Shown: positions 1-9,702, counted from the stretch's first letter. The stretch is DNA of 64,000 bases from Bacteroidota bacterium (GCA_016720655.1 JADKKE010000033.1:124001-188000); one strand, 5' to 3'. Notes: generated by a model from the letters alone, not told the origin. Translations and numbers: made by a program.

Positions 1-267
1 AGCGAATTTCCTAAAGAATTGACGATGATGAAAGCGGTGAATGATTCTATGGGGCTGCTGAAGGTGATAAACTCCAGAGGTAAGGCCGCTAACAGCGATC
101 ATTACTTTTTCACAGAAAGCGGGGTTCCGTCTTTTTTCTTTTACACTTTAGGTGGTGTAAGTTATTATCATGATGTGTTTGACAGGAGCGAAACGCTTCC
201 ACTGAATGAACACGAAGATCTATTTAAATTGATAATAGGATTTAATGAAAAGCTGATGGGACAATAG
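1..267 (+). CDS. M28-family metallopeptidase, C-terminal fragment
   Basis: The reading frame is open from the first base, so this is the 3' end of a gene that begins outside the window; about 88 residues are visible. The segment NSDHYFFTESGVPSFFFYT followed by YHDVFDRSE matches the end of the M28 aminopeptidase catalytic domain, where a Ser-Asp-His stretch precedes a 'Gly-Val-Pro-x-x-x-Phe' strand and a late His-Asp pair contributes to the di-zinc site. Family members are exported aminopeptidases of the Bacteroidota periplasm or cell surface. The assignment rests only on this last part of the domain; signal peptide and metal-site residues further upstream cannot be seen. Confidence 0.7.
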   Translation, partial: SEFPKELTMMKAVNDSMGLLKVINSRGKAANSDHYFFTESGVPSFFFYTLGGVSYYHDVFDRSETLPLNEHEDLFKLIIGFNEKLMGQ

Positions 268-415
268 TTTGAACGTGTTTTTCACCTTTGAGTTGTTTTA
301 TGTTCAAAAAGATATTTTGCAGGGATAAAATATTTTTAAAAAAATTGTCCGGTTTCTTTATTCTCAATTGATATGAGGATATAAGAAAAAAATGTTAACC
401 CTTAATTATAGAAAG

Positions 416-769
416 ATGGAACAATATGCATTGATTATGAGACATGAAGATGGCAACAAGGTTGCGTCTCCCGAGCAAATTCAAACCTGGATGAAGCAGA
501 CAATGGACTGGATTGGCGGCATTGCTGCCCAAGGAAAGTTTGTATCCGGTACCGGTCTGCCTTTTGACAACAGCCGTGTAGTGCGACCCAAAAATATTGT
601 AACCAACGGGCCTTTTGGTGATATTAAAGAAACCATCGGTGGATTTATTGTTATCAAAGCCACTTCAGTAGAAGAAGCGGTTGAATTTGCAAAGGGCTGT
701 CCTGTTTTACAAGGGGAAGGGAATAGTGTTGAGGTAAGAAGGATAGCAAAAGATGACGGAATTCATTGA
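416..769 (+). CDS. YCII/DGPF-domain protein
   Basis: This is a protein of about 117 residues of the YCII-related (DGPF) family, a ferredoxin-like fold of unknown biochemical role. The hallmark is GPFGDIKETIGGFIVI near the middle, a variant of the family's DGPF-x(4)-E-x(2)-GG-[FY] signature, followed by the helix 'SVEEAVEFAKGCP'. The frame is also open from an ATG at 392, but homologues begin near MEQYALIMRH, so 416 is preferred. It lies 42 bp upstream of an ECF sigma factor of the class whose neighbours are conserved DGPF proteins, so the two probably form one unit. Family call is firm; function is unknown. Confidence 0.85.
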   Translation: MEQYALIMRHEDGNKVASPEQIQTWMKQTMDWIGGIAAQGKFVSGTGLPFDNSRVVRPKNIVTNGPFGDIKETIGGFIVIKATSVEEAVEFAKGCPVLQGEGNSVEVRRIAKDDGIH

Positions 770-811
770 ACAAATTAAAACCGCCTTAAATTTAGGGAGG
801 TTTTTCATAGT

Positions 812-2044
812 ATGGAACAACAGGAATTGCTACCCCATTTATTCAGAGCAGAGTTCAGCAAAATAACAGCTGTCATTTGCCGACATTTTGGCTTCCGGCA
901 TATTGAAATTGCCGAGGACATTGCGAGCGATACTTTTCTTGCCGCTTTTGAAACATGGCCATACAAAGGAGTTCCACCAAATCCAACAGCATGGCTATAT
1001 GCAGTAGCCAAAAACAAGGCCAGAAATCATCTCCAGCGGAATGCTATTTTTCAAAATAAAATTGCGAATGAAATTATTAATTCAGGGATAAATTCTGAAG
1101 AAATTGAAATCGATTTGTCAGAAAAAAATAGCATGGATAGTCAGTTGCAAATGTTATTTGCTGTTTGTCATCCATCCATTTCGGCTGAGTCACAAATTGC
1201 ATTGTCGCTTCGCGTATTGTGTGGATTCGGAATTGAAGAAATCGCAACAGCATTATTAACCAATAGGGAAACCGTAAACAAAAGACTTTATCGAGCGAAG
1301 GAAAAGCTTCGCGAAGAAAAAGTGGAGATGGAATTCCCGGGAGTAAATGCATTAAAAAGTCGGTTGAATACGGTCCTGACAACGCTGTATTTACTTTTTA
1401 ATGAAGGCTATTACTCGGAAAGTCAGGAATCGATAGTACGCAAGGAGTTGTGCCAGGAAGCCATGAGATTGATGATGCTGCTGAGGGAGAACGATACGAC
1501 AAATTTACCGGCTGTCAACGCCTTACTTGCCTTGATGTGTTTTCAATCTTCTCGCTTGAAGGCAAGAAAAAACAACAACGACGGAATGATATTGTATGAA
1601 GATCAGGATGATTCACTTTGGGATGAAGGATTGATTTCCCAAGGCGCATTCTATCTACACGAGGCTTCTCAAGGAAATGAACTTACAAAGTACCATCTTG
1701 AAGCGAGCATTGCCTACTGGCACACAGTGAAATCCGACACCCCTGAAAAATGGAAAAATATTCTTCAACTTTTTAATCAACTTCTACGATTCGAATACTC
1801 TGCAATTGCGGCACTCAACCGCACGTATGCATTCTTCAAAGTAAACGGAAAAGAAGCGGCTATCATGGAAGCAGAAAAACTGAACTTAACGAATAATCAT
1901 TTCTATTTTACATTGCTAGGTGAACTGTATTCCGGAATCGATATGATCAAAGCAAAATTGAATTTTGAAAAAGCCATGGAACTGGCGAATACCAATACCG
2001 ACAAACAAACCATTCGAAAAAAAATCAGGAACCTGCAAGTTTAA
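812..2044 (+). CDS. ECF-type RNA polymerase sigma factor with long C-terminal extension (ECF42-like)
   Basis: The 410-residue protein has a sigma-70 region 2 at about residues 10-75 (EDIASDTFLAAFETWP, then PTAWLYAVAKNKARNHLQR) and a region 4 HTH at about 115-170 (FGIEEIATALLTNRETVNKRLYRAKEKLRE). About 230 further residues are helical and TPR-like (NEGYYSE, LLALMCFQSSR, LNRTYAFFK). Ordinary ECF factors end near residue 180; this extension plus an adjacent DGPF gene is the known architecture of group ECF42, where the extension is thought to replace an anti-sigma factor. A purine-rich AGGGAGG lies about 10 bases before the ATG, an unusually good ribosome-binding site for this phylum. The regulated genes are not visible; no anti-sigma gene is adjacent. 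Confidence 0.88.
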   Translation: MEQQELLPHLFRAEFSKITAVICRHFGFRHIEIAEDIASDTFLAAFETWPYKGVPPNPTAWLYAVAKNKARNHLQRNAIFQNKIANEIINSGINSEEIEIDLSEKNSMDSQLQMLFAVCHPSISAESQIALSLRVLCGFGIEEIATALLTNRETVNKRLYRAKEKLREEKVEMEFPGVNALKSRLNTVLTTLYLLFNEGYYSESQESIVRKELCQEAMRLMMLLRENDTTNLPAVNALLALMCFQSSRLKARKNNNDGMILYEDQDDSLWDEGLISQGAFYLHEASQGNELTKYHLEASIAYWHTVKSDTPEKWKNILQLFNQLLRFEYSAIAALNRTYAFFKVNGKEAAIMEAEKLNLTNNHFYFTLLGELYSGIDMIKAKLNFEKAMELANTNTDKQTIRKKIRNLQV

Positions 2045-2209
2045 ATTTAACCGGGACAGAGAGAATATTCATTTACCAGTGAAAAATTTGTATCTTCGGA
2101 CTGTAGCGAAATTGAGATATTTCCACTGTGAGAACTCTGTTCTCTGGCATTGAAGAATACTCTGTCGCTGATTAGCAACCGATATTTTAACCTCTTTTAA
2201 TTCAATCCA

Positions 2210-3847
2210 ATGAAAAAAAAGGTACTTCACTTCATCGCACTTTTCCTATTCTCTTGCTCATCATATATCGCAAGTGCACAATTCAATTCCGACTCATCAC
2301 AAACCTATTTTGTTTGCAATGCAACCGGAGCCCAATCTTCGGTCAGTTCATTTGGTGATGGATTCGGAGGAACATATTCATTCTGGCTGGACAAACGCAA
2401 TGGACTCACGGGCACTGCGATCTATGGGCAACACATGGACTCACTTGGAAATCCGGAGTGGGCAGCGAATGGACAATTGTTTTTTCAGGAAAATGCCAAA
2501 GAAGTTTGGCTGATGAAAGCAATTGCATGGCAAAATGGAATATTATTATCCTGGGTTCAAGGTGGATTTGGTATAGGGGGTGATACATTGTATTGTAACT
2601 ATTATGATGCAAATGGAAGTTCACAATGGGCACAACCGGTTGTTGTGGGCAATAAACAAGGAAACATAATTTATGTGAGCATTGACAATCTTGATATTTT
2701 TCCGAACGACAGTGGAGCGACCGTTACTTTTGGTTTAACACAGAGCGGAGGCAGTACTTATTTTTCTTATAATCGGATTGACTTCAATGGAAATCTTCGA
2801 TGGCCTCTCGACAGTACTGCTTATTATGGTAATGGTTATTATTATCAGACTGCCGCGGATAACTTTGGCGGGTTTTATATCGCTGCTTCCACCGGGGGAA
2901 TCGGGACACATATTTATGTAGGTCATATTGATTTTGACGGAAATTCAACAATTTCGTCTCCAGTGGATATATGTGGTACAGTAGGAGGGCGAAACAATTC
3001 TCCATGGAAAGTGGTGTGTGACAGTGATACGAATGCCTATGTTATTTGGGCGAACAATCCTAGTCTGGACATTTCTCTTACTAAAATTGAACCAGATGGA
3101 ACCTTGTCCTGGGGAGGACCAATTACTGTTTGTTCCGCGAGCGGAACCCAGGAGAATCCGGATATGATCATGCATGATGGTTCTATCTATGCGATTTGGA
3201 ATGATGGTCGGCCCGGTGCTAACTTTTATTATATATATATGCAGAAATTAGACACAAGTGGTACAGCGCAATGGTCGCCCGATGGGATACTTTTATCCGA
3301 TCTTCCTAGTAATTCACCCAGCCCGAAAGTTGTTGGTGCCGGATCGAATGTTGTGGGAACATATATAGTCAATTCTACATTTCGTGCACAGCAGGTTCGT
3401 CCTGACAGTTCGCTTGTTTGGCATACAAATGGTGTTGTGATCAATGTGAATAATTTACCTTATTATGCGGACTACAATTTGGTATCATCAACTACCGGAA
3501 GTGTCACTGCCATTTGGAAAGAAAATGGAGATAACATTTGTGCCACCCGGGTGCAACCCAATGGAATTCTTACAACAATTCCATCACGGAATAATAAGTC
3601 TTTTGCCCTGTATCCTAATCCCGTCAGTCATCAGTTGATATTGAGTGTTGAAAATTGTAGTATCGGAGATTATAACATTCGAATTTATAATTCTACCGGT
3701 GCGGAAGTTTTCACTTGTTCGGAAAAGAATTCTTTCTCTGAATTCTCCAGGACCATTTCCGTAACTGATTTTCCTGCGGGTCTTTATTCAATCGCAGTGC
3801 AAACGTCGGGATCGCTTAACACTCAAAATTTTGTGGTTGTTAAATAA
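2210..3847 (+). CDS. Secreted T9SS type-A sorting-domain protein
   Basis: A 545-residue exported protein. Residues 1-23 form a Sec signal peptide (MKKK, hydrophobic core, then ASAQ). The last ~80 residues are a T9SS type-A sorting domain: YPNPVSHQLILSV, a central 'NIRIYNSTGAEVF' strand, 'FPAGLYSIAV', and a basic end (FVVVK). The domain directs passage through the T9SS outer-membrane translocon, with cleavage and attachment or release at the surface. The middle ~430 residues are rich in Gly, Asn, Trp and Tyr with repeated strand-like segments such as 'DSSGTAQWSPDGILLSD', suggesting a beta-propeller-like body; no enzyme motif is visible. It is followed 112 bp downstream by another protein of the same kind. 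Export class is firm, function unknown. Confidence 0.85.
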   Translation: MKKKVLHFIALFLFSCSSYIASAQFNSDSSQTYFVCNATGAQSSVSSFGDGFGGTYSFWLDKRNGLTGTAIYGQHMDSLGNPEWAANGQLFFQENAKEVWLMKAIAWQNGILLSWVQGGFGIGGDTLYCNYYDANGSSQWAQPVVVGNKQGNIIYVSIDNLDIFPNDSGATVTFGLTQSGGSTYFSYNRIDFNGNLRWPLDSTAYYGNGYYYQTAADNFGGFYIAASTGGIGTHIYVGHIDFDGNSTISSPVDICGTVGGRNNSPWKVVCDSDTNAYVIWANNPSLDISLTKIEPDGTLSWGGPITVCSASGTQENPDMIMHDGSIYAIWNDGRPGANFYYIYMQKLDTSGTAQWSPDGILLSDLPSNSPSPKVVGAGSNVVGTYIVNSTFRAQQVRPDSSLVWHTNGVVINVNNLPYYADYNLVSSTTGSVTAIWKENGDNICATRVQPNGILTTIPSRNNKSFALYPNPVSHQLILSVENCSIGDYNIRIYNSTGAEVFTCSEKNSFSEFSRTISVTDFPAGLYSIAVQTSGSLNTQNFVVVK

Positions 3848-3959
3848 GATTCTACAATTCTAAATGCTGAATTAATGTCGCACGTTGAATTCATTCTAAG
3901 AGAAGTTTTCAATTCCAAATAGCAGAGATAATTTTAAACCTGCAATCGAGAGTGTAACC

Positions 3960-5579
3960 ATGAAGCCACTTTGCACCCTTGTGTTCATGCTCTTTCAGTA
4001 TATTTCTTATGGCCAGTCCTATAGTTTAGGCGCTGCTGCAAGTGGAGGGAATGAAGATGTTTATGCATTCAAACGGATGGCAGACGGGAAAGACGGATCG
4101 TTTTATGTAATTGGCATTTTTAAAGACAGTGTTCATTTTTCAGGAAGTACATTGTACGCACGGAACAGCTATGGTGTATACCTTGCAAAATTCAATTACA
4201 ATGTCTCCCTCCTTTGGTTGAAATCAATTGCAGAGAATGAGAACACTGTAAACTCCGACACACCCTTGCTGACACTCAAAACTGATAACGATGGAAATCT
4301 TGTCACGGGGATAAATTATACGGACAATCTCTATTTGTTTGGCGATTCTTTAAAATTAGCGGGACAGGAAGGGGTCGCTTTGTTTAAGCTGGATTCTTCC
4401 GGAGCTAAGATTTGGGGAAACAGTATTCCGGGAAAGGACATTGGAAAAAAAGGAATTGCAGTTGATCCTCAAAACAACATATTGATCACAGGGAGAGACT
4501 CCACAGGTGTTTATATAACTAAATTTGATTCAAATGGAAATCATCTTTGGACACAAACCAGCGGCGGAAACGGAGTTTCAAACAGAGGTTTACACATAGA
4601 GTCAGACACACAGGGTAATGTGTTTGTTGCAGGAACTCTAAAGCCGACAAGTTCGATAAGTTTTGATACCATTCCATTTGTTTTTCCCAGCCCGTGTAAT
4701 TCTCTCGCCTTCATTGTAAAATATTCGCCAAATGGAAACGCTTTTTGGGTGCGATATGTTTACAGCCCTACTTTTGGAGAGTTCACGAACATCAATACGA
4801 TGGGGTGTTTAGCGGAAGGCAAAATTGTAATCGGAGGATCTTACAACAGTGATATGCTGAGATTCTCAAATGGTTTTTCATCGATAGGACCCAATGACCC
4901 TTTTTTTTATGGCTCTTATTTAGCGTGCTTCGATTCCACAGGGAATCGTCTGTGGGCAAAAAAACTTCATGATAATATTACCGGCAATGACATCGTCGAT
5001 GATGTGAAAATTGTTGATTCCACGATTGTCATGATTGGTGATTTTACCAATGAAATTGTCAGCGGCAGTGATACCTTGGAATCCTTGGGTTATAATGACA
5101 TTCTGATTGAAAACTACGACTCAAACGGCGACATCCTTTCTCAGCAAACAATTGGAGGAACTGCTATTGATCTTGAGCATGATTTGTTTATCAATAGCTC
5201 CGGGACTTTTTTAGTTGGAACGACAACAAGTCATCCTTTTAATGTTGGTACTGATTTCTTTGATCCTGATTATACAAGGAGTGCTTTTGTATTGGGCTTG
5301 AATTCAATTCCAACAGCGATTGCTGAAAGCAGAACATCTGAAAAATTGATTGTTTATCCCAATCCGAATGCCGGTTCATTCAGTTTACAATCTACCCAAA
5401 TGATAACACAAATAGAGGTAAGTGACATAATGGGCAGAATTGTGTATTCGAAAATAACCGATGGAATGGAAAGTTCAGTATCCATTTCACTTCCTCATCA
5501 AAGGAGCGGTTTATATTTTCTCACAATTATCGGGAACGATTTCAAGATCACGAAACGAATTACTGTTATTAATAACTAA
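3960..5579 (+). CDS. Secreted repeat protein with T9SS type-A sorting domain
   Basis: This 539-residue protein has a short Sec signal (MKPLCTLVFMLFQYISYGQ) and a C-terminal T9SS type-A domain beginning at 'LIVYPNPNAGSFSLQ' with 'IEVSDIMGRIVY' and 'RSGLYFLTII'. The body carries imperfect SBBP/delta-60-like repeats: 'DNDGNLVTGINYTDNL', 'DPQNNILITGRDS', 'DTQGNVFVAGTLK', each followed by a strand around 'KFDSNGNHLWTQ'. Such proteins probably fold as surface beta-propellers; their ligands are generally unknown. It ends 7 bp before a YciI-like gene, so the two may share a transcript. Confidence 0.85.
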   Translation: MKPLCTLVFMLFQYISYGQSYSLGAAASGGNEDVYAFKRMADGKDGSFYVIGIFKDSVHFSGSTLYARNSYGVYLAKFNYNVSLLWLKSIAENENTVNSDTPLLTLKTDNDGNLVTGINYTDNLYLFGDSLKLAGQEGVALFKLDSSGAKIWGNSIPGKDIGKKGIAVDPQNNILITGRDSTGVYITKFDSNGNHLWTQTSGGNGVSNRGLHIESDTQGNVFVAGTLKPTSSISFDTIPFVFPSPCNSLAFIVKYSPNGNAFWVRYVYSPTFGEFTNINTMGCLAEGKIVIGGSYNSDMLRFSNGFSSIGPNDPFFYGSYLACFDSTGNRLWAKKLHDNITGNDIVDDVKIVDSTIVMIGDFTNEIVSGSDTLESLGYNDILIENYDSNGDILSQQTIGGTAIDLEHDLFINSSGTFLVGTTTSHPFNVGTDFFDPDYTRSAFVLGLNSIPTAIAESRTSEKLIVYPNPNAGSFSLQSTQMITQIEVSDIMGRIVYSKITDGMESSVSISLPHQRSGLYFLTIIGNDFKITKRITVINN

Positions 5580-5586
5580 ACAGCCA

Positions 5587-6048
5587 ATGAAGCGAATTAT
5601 TATATTCATGTTAATCCTTTTGAACGGTGCACTAAACTCCATTGCGCAGACAAAAAGCGACATTTACGATAAAGCCTTAGCAGATTCATTGGGTGCTGAT
5701 GAATACGGAATGAAGCAATACACATTTGTGATATTGAAGACCGGAACCAATACTACAGAGAGTAAAGAGAGTACAGATAGTTTATTCAGAGGGCACATGA
5801 ACAACATTGGGCGTCTAGCAAAAGAAGGCAAGCTGATTGTCGCCGGGCCATTTGTAAAAAACGAAAAGGCTTATCGGGGCTTGTTTATTCTGAATGTAAA
5901 AACGATGGAAGAAGCGAAGAATTTGCTGAGCACTGACCCTGCGATCAATGCACACCTGTTGGAATCCGAACTTTTCACATGGTATGGCTCTGCAGCATTA
6001 CCCATGTACCTTGACTATCATTCAAAGATTGAAAGCCACACACACTGA
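5587..6048 (+). CDS. Exported YciI-family protein
   Basis: A 153-residue protein whose first ~20 residues (MKRIIIFMLILLNGALNSIAQ) are a signal peptide, followed by a YciI-like ferredoxin-fold domain: 'YTFVILKTG', 'HMNNIGRLAKEGKLIVAGPF', 'RGLFILNVKTMEEAKNLLSTDPAI'. The His in 'GHMNNI' and the 'AGPF' turn are characteristic of the family. The frame is open further upstream, but that stretch lies inside the preceding gene; ATG 5587 gives the clean signal peptide and is chosen. Most YciI proteins are cytoplasmic; exported forms occur in Bacteroidota. Enzymatic activity is unproven. Confidence 0.8.
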   Translation: MKRIIIFMLILLNGALNSIAQTKSDIYDKALADSLGADEYGMKQYTFVILKTGTNTTESKESTDSLFRGHMNNIGRLAKEGKLIVAGPFVKNEKAYRGLFILNVKTMEEAKNLLSTDPAINAHLLESELFTWYGSAALPMYLDYHSKIESHTH

Positions 6049-6082
6049 GTTACATAATTCAGAGAAGCATCAACAGAATTTT

Positions 6083-6580
6083 ATGCAAGAGAATTTCATC
6101 ACCCCACGACTTTTATTGGACGCGCTCAATTTTTCAGATGTAGAATTTGTCCGGGTTCTCGTGAATACTCCCGGATGGATTGAGTTTATTGGCGACAGAA
6201 AAATCAAGACAAATGAGGATGGATTAGTATACATTCAAAAGTTGATGAGTAACCCAAATATTCAATACTGGGTTGTTCGACTGAAAAGCCAGAATATACC
6301 GGTTGGCGTAATTACTTTTATCAAACGCGACTACCTCGATTCTCATGATATTGGATTTGCATTTCTTCCGGAATATTCCGGAAAAGGATTCGCTTATGAA
6401 GCTGCTTCTGTTGTTCTTGATGCCGCGAAAAGTGATCCAGTTCATTCGAGAATCTTTGCCACAACGTTAAAGGAGAATGTAAAATCGATTGGCTTGCTTC
6501 AGAAACTTGGATTTCATTTTGAAATGGAAATTGAAGTTGAGGAGGAAATTCTCCAGGTTTATTCTCATGATTCAGCATGA
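6083..6580 (+). CDS. GNAT-family N-acetyltransferase (RimJ/RimL-like)
   Basis: A 165-residue acetyltransferase of the RimJ/RimL type. It starts with 'FITPRLLLDALNFSD', the usual first strand and helix ('TERLxLRxL...D'). The central strands are 'QYWVVRLKSQNIPVGVITFIKRD' and 'HDIGFAFLPEYSGKGFAYEAA', the latter holding the acetyl-CoA pyrophosphate-binding turn (normally Q/RxxGxG/A, here EYSGKGFA). It ends with 'NVKSIGLLQKLGFHFE'. It would transfer acetyl from acetyl-CoA to an amine or N-terminus; the substrate cannot be deduced. ATG 6083 is chosen because it begins the first conserved strand. Confidence 0.85.
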   Translation: MQENFITPRLLLDALNFSDVEFVRVLVNTPGWIEFIGDRKIKTNEDGLVYIQKLMSNPNIQYWVVRLKSQNIPVGVITFIKRDYLDSHDIGFAFLPEYSGKGFAYEAASVVLDAAKSDPVHSRIFATTLKENVKSIGLLQKLGFHFEMEIEVEEEILQVYSHDSA

Positions 6581-6928
6581 AGAGAATGATAATTCATGAT
6601 GACAAGAGAATGGTTCAGGTCATTAAACCCAATGCTTTATTATACTTTCACTAAAATTTTCTGAATTGAATTCAGGGCATAAACAATCAAACGATGTTTT
6701 TACATTTAGATTGCCCTTTATTTATTTCTGAGTTGCGTTTTGATCATTATATCTGGGCTTGTTGTATTGCCATGAATCCCTTGTATTTTGAATAGGCAGG
6801 AGTTTATAAAACAATGAAACACCTATCTTCATTTATCAAAATGCTTTTTAATGCATGTATACCCTTGCTTACGATACGATGAGGAAAAGGATCAACAGAG
6901 TTCAATCATTCATTCAATATTTCTGCGC
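6581..6928. other. Gene-free spacer
   Basis: This ~350-bp AT-rich spacer between the acetyltransferase and the next T9SS gene holds no convincing reading frame. A frame continuous with the downstream gene exists from 6851, but it lacks signal-peptide character until the ATG at 6929. No copy of the 21-bp direct-repeat operator found downstream of 28 kb is present. Confidence 0.5.
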
Positions 6929-8551
6929 ATGAAGAAACAAATTATTTTATCGTTCACATTCACGTTCATACTTTTTATCAGCGCCCAGTCTCAAGTTGCC
7001 TGGAACAGAGTTTGGGATTACAGATATGGAGGCACTGCATGGGATGTTTTGATGTCAGGAATTCAAGCGCCACATCATGGATATCTGTTGGGAGGAAAAT
7101 CACTTTCAGACAGCAGCGGAAACAGATTGTCTCCATCGCCTCGAATTAACTTCTGGCACTATTGGATAGTTAGGATTGATTCACTTGGTCAAAGAGTTTG
7201 GGAGCGGGCGCTTGGAGGTACCGGCGACGATAACTTGGCTTCAATGGTAGCCACTTCTGATGGAGGCTTTCTGATCGGCGGTTCTTCTGATTCTCCAATT
7301 AGCGGCAACAAAACTCAGAATACACGTGGAGGGATGGATTATTGGATTGTAAAACTAGACTCTTTAGGCAACATTCAATGGGATAAGGATTTTGGCGGGT
7401 CCATGGATGATGAACTCCATTCTGTGCAACAAACTATGGATGGCGGATACTTACTTGGAGGTAATTCACGTTCGGGAATCAGCGGAGATAAAACGCAAGC
7501 GCATTGGGGAGTCGGAGATTTCTGGATCATCAAGACCAATTCACTTGGTGTGAAACAATGGGACCGAGTCTATGGAGGAACAGGTTATGAACGCCTGGTA
7601 AGCGCGAAGGAAACTACGGATGGCGGATATTTTATTTCAGGTCAATCGGGCTCACCGGTTAGCGGAGATAAAACACAGCCTGTGCAAGGGATGATTGATT
7701 ATTGGACAGTTAAAACGGATTCGGCTGGTCTTGTTTTGTGGGATAAAGATTTTGGATCCGATGGGAATGACATGTTACTCACAAGCGAGATTACTCATGA
7801 TAATGGTTACATTCTTGGTGGGCACACCAATGGAGATATCAGTGGCGACAAAACAGATGCGAACAAGGGCTGGGAAGATTACTGGGTAGTGAAAATTGAT
7901 TCAATGGGAATTATGCAATGGAACAGAGACTATGGTACTACAGATAATGAAGATGAATTCTCAAGTATATACCAAACACCTGACCGGGGATATTTACTTG
8001 GCGTCACCACATACAACGATACGGCCAATGGTGATCAGACCGATGCAAACATGGGACTTGAACAATCCTGGGTGATCAAGATTGATTCACTCGGTGACAG
8101 ATTGTGGGATAAAACAATTTTTAATCCCGGGCACGATGAAGCAACGTATGTGTATCCAACGATTAATAGTTGTTATGTTATACTCGGTTTAGATAATGGC
8201 CCGGCAGTAGGCGGTTACAATTCTTCCCTTGGGTATGATTTGTTAGGCGATTATTGGGTTTTGAAAGTTTGTCCAGGAGAAATTTTAAGCGATGGTTCAG
8301 AATCATATTCGGGAAACGATCTTTTTGTTTTCCCAAACCCGTTAGGGAATGAATTAAATATTCAGCTGAGTCCTGAATTTTCTACATCGCCCCAAGTAAT
8401 CGTAAGAATAGTAGATGAATGTGGAAAAATTATAATGAGCGAAACAATGCAATCGGAGACACAACTCTTGACAAGTCACCTATCGCCCGGATTTTATTTA
8501 TTGGAATTAATTTCTGACAACAGACACATAATAAGAAAGCTGATTAAATAG
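6929..8551 (+). CDS. Secreted tandem-repeat protein with T9SS type-A sorting domain
   Basis: Starting at ATG 6929 (a 26-residue in-frame upstream extension looks non-coding), the protein has a signal peptide (MKKQIILSFTFTFILFISAQSQ). About seven repeats of roughly 55-60 residues follow, each with the pattern 'GGYLLGGNSRSGISGDKTQ', 'DFWIIKTNSLGVKQWDR', 'YGGTG'. The repeat resembles the 'T9SS-associated LVIVD/propeller' units common in Bacteroidota surface proteins. The C-terminus is a sorting domain ('FVFPNPLGNELNIQL', 'VRIVDECGKIIMSE', 'LSPGFYLLELISD', ending in LIK). Role unknown; likely a surface or released propeller. Confidence 0.85.
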   Translation: MKKQIILSFTFTFILFISAQSQVAWNRVWDYRYGGTAWDVLMSGIQAPHHGYLLGGKSLSDSSGNRLSPSPRINFWHYWIVRIDSLGQRVWERALGGTGDDNLASMVATSDGGFLIGGSSDSPISGNKTQNTRGGMDYWIVKLDSLGNIQWDKDFGGSMDDELHSVQQTMDGGYLLGGNSRSGISGDKTQAHWGVGDFWIIKTNSLGVKQWDRVYGGTGYERLVSAKETTDGGYFISGQSGSPVSGDKTQPVQGMIDYWTVKTDSAGLVLWDKDFGSDGNDMLLTSEITHDNGYILGGHTNGDISGDKTDANKGWEDYWVVKIDSMGIMQWNRDYGTTDNEDEFSSIYQTPDRGYLLGVTTYNDTANGDQTDANMGLEQSWVIKIDSLGDRLWDKTIFNPGHDEATYVYPTINSCYVILGLDNGPAVGGYNSSLGYDLLGDYWVLKVCPGEILSDGSESYSGNDLFVFPNPLGNELNIQLSPEFSTSPQVIVRIVDECGKIIMSETMQSETQLLTSHLSPGFYLLELISDNRHIIRKLIK

Positions 8552-8595
8552 AGAATAACGCGATTTCATCCATTCCATTTTAACACAAAATCCAA

Positions 8596-9576
8596 TCACT
8601 CCACCATTCCTTGTTTGTTGTATTTGTTCCTGTATTCCACAGGTGTTAGTCCGGTTATTTTTTTGAAAATAGTCCGGAATGCTTTCGTGTCGGTATAGCC
8701 AACATCAAACATCACTTCATTGATATTTTTTCTACTGGATTCAAAGCTGCGTTTAGCGGCTTCAATTTTTACACGTTGCATGTATTCAACAACAGTATTA
8801 TTTGTAGCCTTCTTAAATCTTCTCTCAAAACTCCTTCGACCGATTGAAACTCTGGCGGCAAGTTCATCTACTGTAATTTTTTCCTGATAATTTTCTTCAA
8901 TAAATTCCTGGACTTTCAAGATTTCCCGATCATCGTGTTCTTTTTGACCTTTAAACATCATGAAGGAAGCCTGGCTATCACGATCGATATCAACAGCAAA
9001 AAATTTAGAAGCGAGGATGGCAGTATCGCGATCCGTATATTTTTCTACCAAATAGAGTAACAGACTCCAATATGAATTGGCTCCACCACTTGAATAAATC
9101 CCCTGCTCTTCTGTGAGTATACTTCCGTCCACAAGTTCTACTTCCGGAAACATTGTGCGGAATTCATTCGCTGCATTCCAATGCGAGGAACATTTTTTCC
9201 CATTCAGTAAACCGGTAGCAGCAAGCACAAAAGCGCCGATGCACAAGGATGCAACTTCTGCACCGTTTTTGTATTGGTTCACAATCCAGGGCATATAATC
9301 TTTGTTTAATTTTAAAGCTGCCGGAATATCACCGCTGATCGCAGGAATGAAAATCAAATCAGTCTTGTGTACATCTTTTAATAATTTCTCGGCGTGTACA
9401 GTATACAAACTGTTTTCTAACTTTACTTCTTTAGTGATTGCGACGAGCTGCACATCGAACAATGGAGGTTTGCCGGAAGACACCAAAAACTGATTTACAG
9501 CCTTGAACATGTAATGGGGATCTGCGATTGCTTCAATAACTGAAGTTTCCAGAATGAGGATGGATACGTTTTTCAC
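8596..9576 (-). CDS. GlxA-family AraC-type transcriptional regulator (DJ-1/PfpI + HTH)
   Basis: A 326-residue regulator. Residues ~5-180 form a DJ-1/PfpI amidase-like domain (VSILILETSVIEAIADP, DLIFIPAISGD, EVASLCIGAFVLAATGLLNGKKCSSHW). The Cys in 'ASLCIGAF' sits at the nucleophile elbow, although GlxA-type domains are usually non-enzymatic. Residues ~225-320 are an AraC double HTH ('ITVDELAARVSIGRRSFERRFKKA', 'INEVMFDVGYTDTKAFRTIFKKITGLTPVEYR'). Translation appears to start at a GTG. The gene is divergent from the AHSA1-VOC-VOC-DoxX operon that begins 127 bp away, so that operon is a natural candidate target. Ligand unknown. Confidence 0.88.
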   Translation of the reverse strand: MKNVSILILETSVIEAIADPHYMFKAVNQFLVSSGKPPLFDVQLVAITKEVKLENSLYTVHAEKLLKDVHKTDLIFIPAISGDIPAALKLNKDYMPWIVNQYKNGAEVASLCIGAFVLAATGLLNGKKCSSHWNAANEFRTMFPEVELVDGSILTEEQGIYSSGGANSYWSLLLYLVEKYTDRDTAILASKFFAVDIDRDSQASFMMFKGQKEHDDREILKVQEFIEENYQEKITVDELAARVSIGRRSFERRFKKATNNTVVEYMQRVKIEAAKRSFESSRKNINEVMFDVGYTDTKAFRTIFKKITGLTPVEYRNKYNKQGMVE

Positions 9577-9702
9577 GGACCAAATCTAAGAAGAAACCGT
9601 GTCGCAATCAACCCCTTGAAATGTCGTTTTTACGCACCCAAAGCAGGAAAAACAGGATGCATCTTTGTATGGGTAATTTTATAAATCTAAATCCCTAAAA
9701 AA

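Noticed and set aside
6851..6928. Upstream extension of the T9SS gene at 6929
   Set aside because: The extension would place 26 polar residues before the signal peptide, which would disrupt export.
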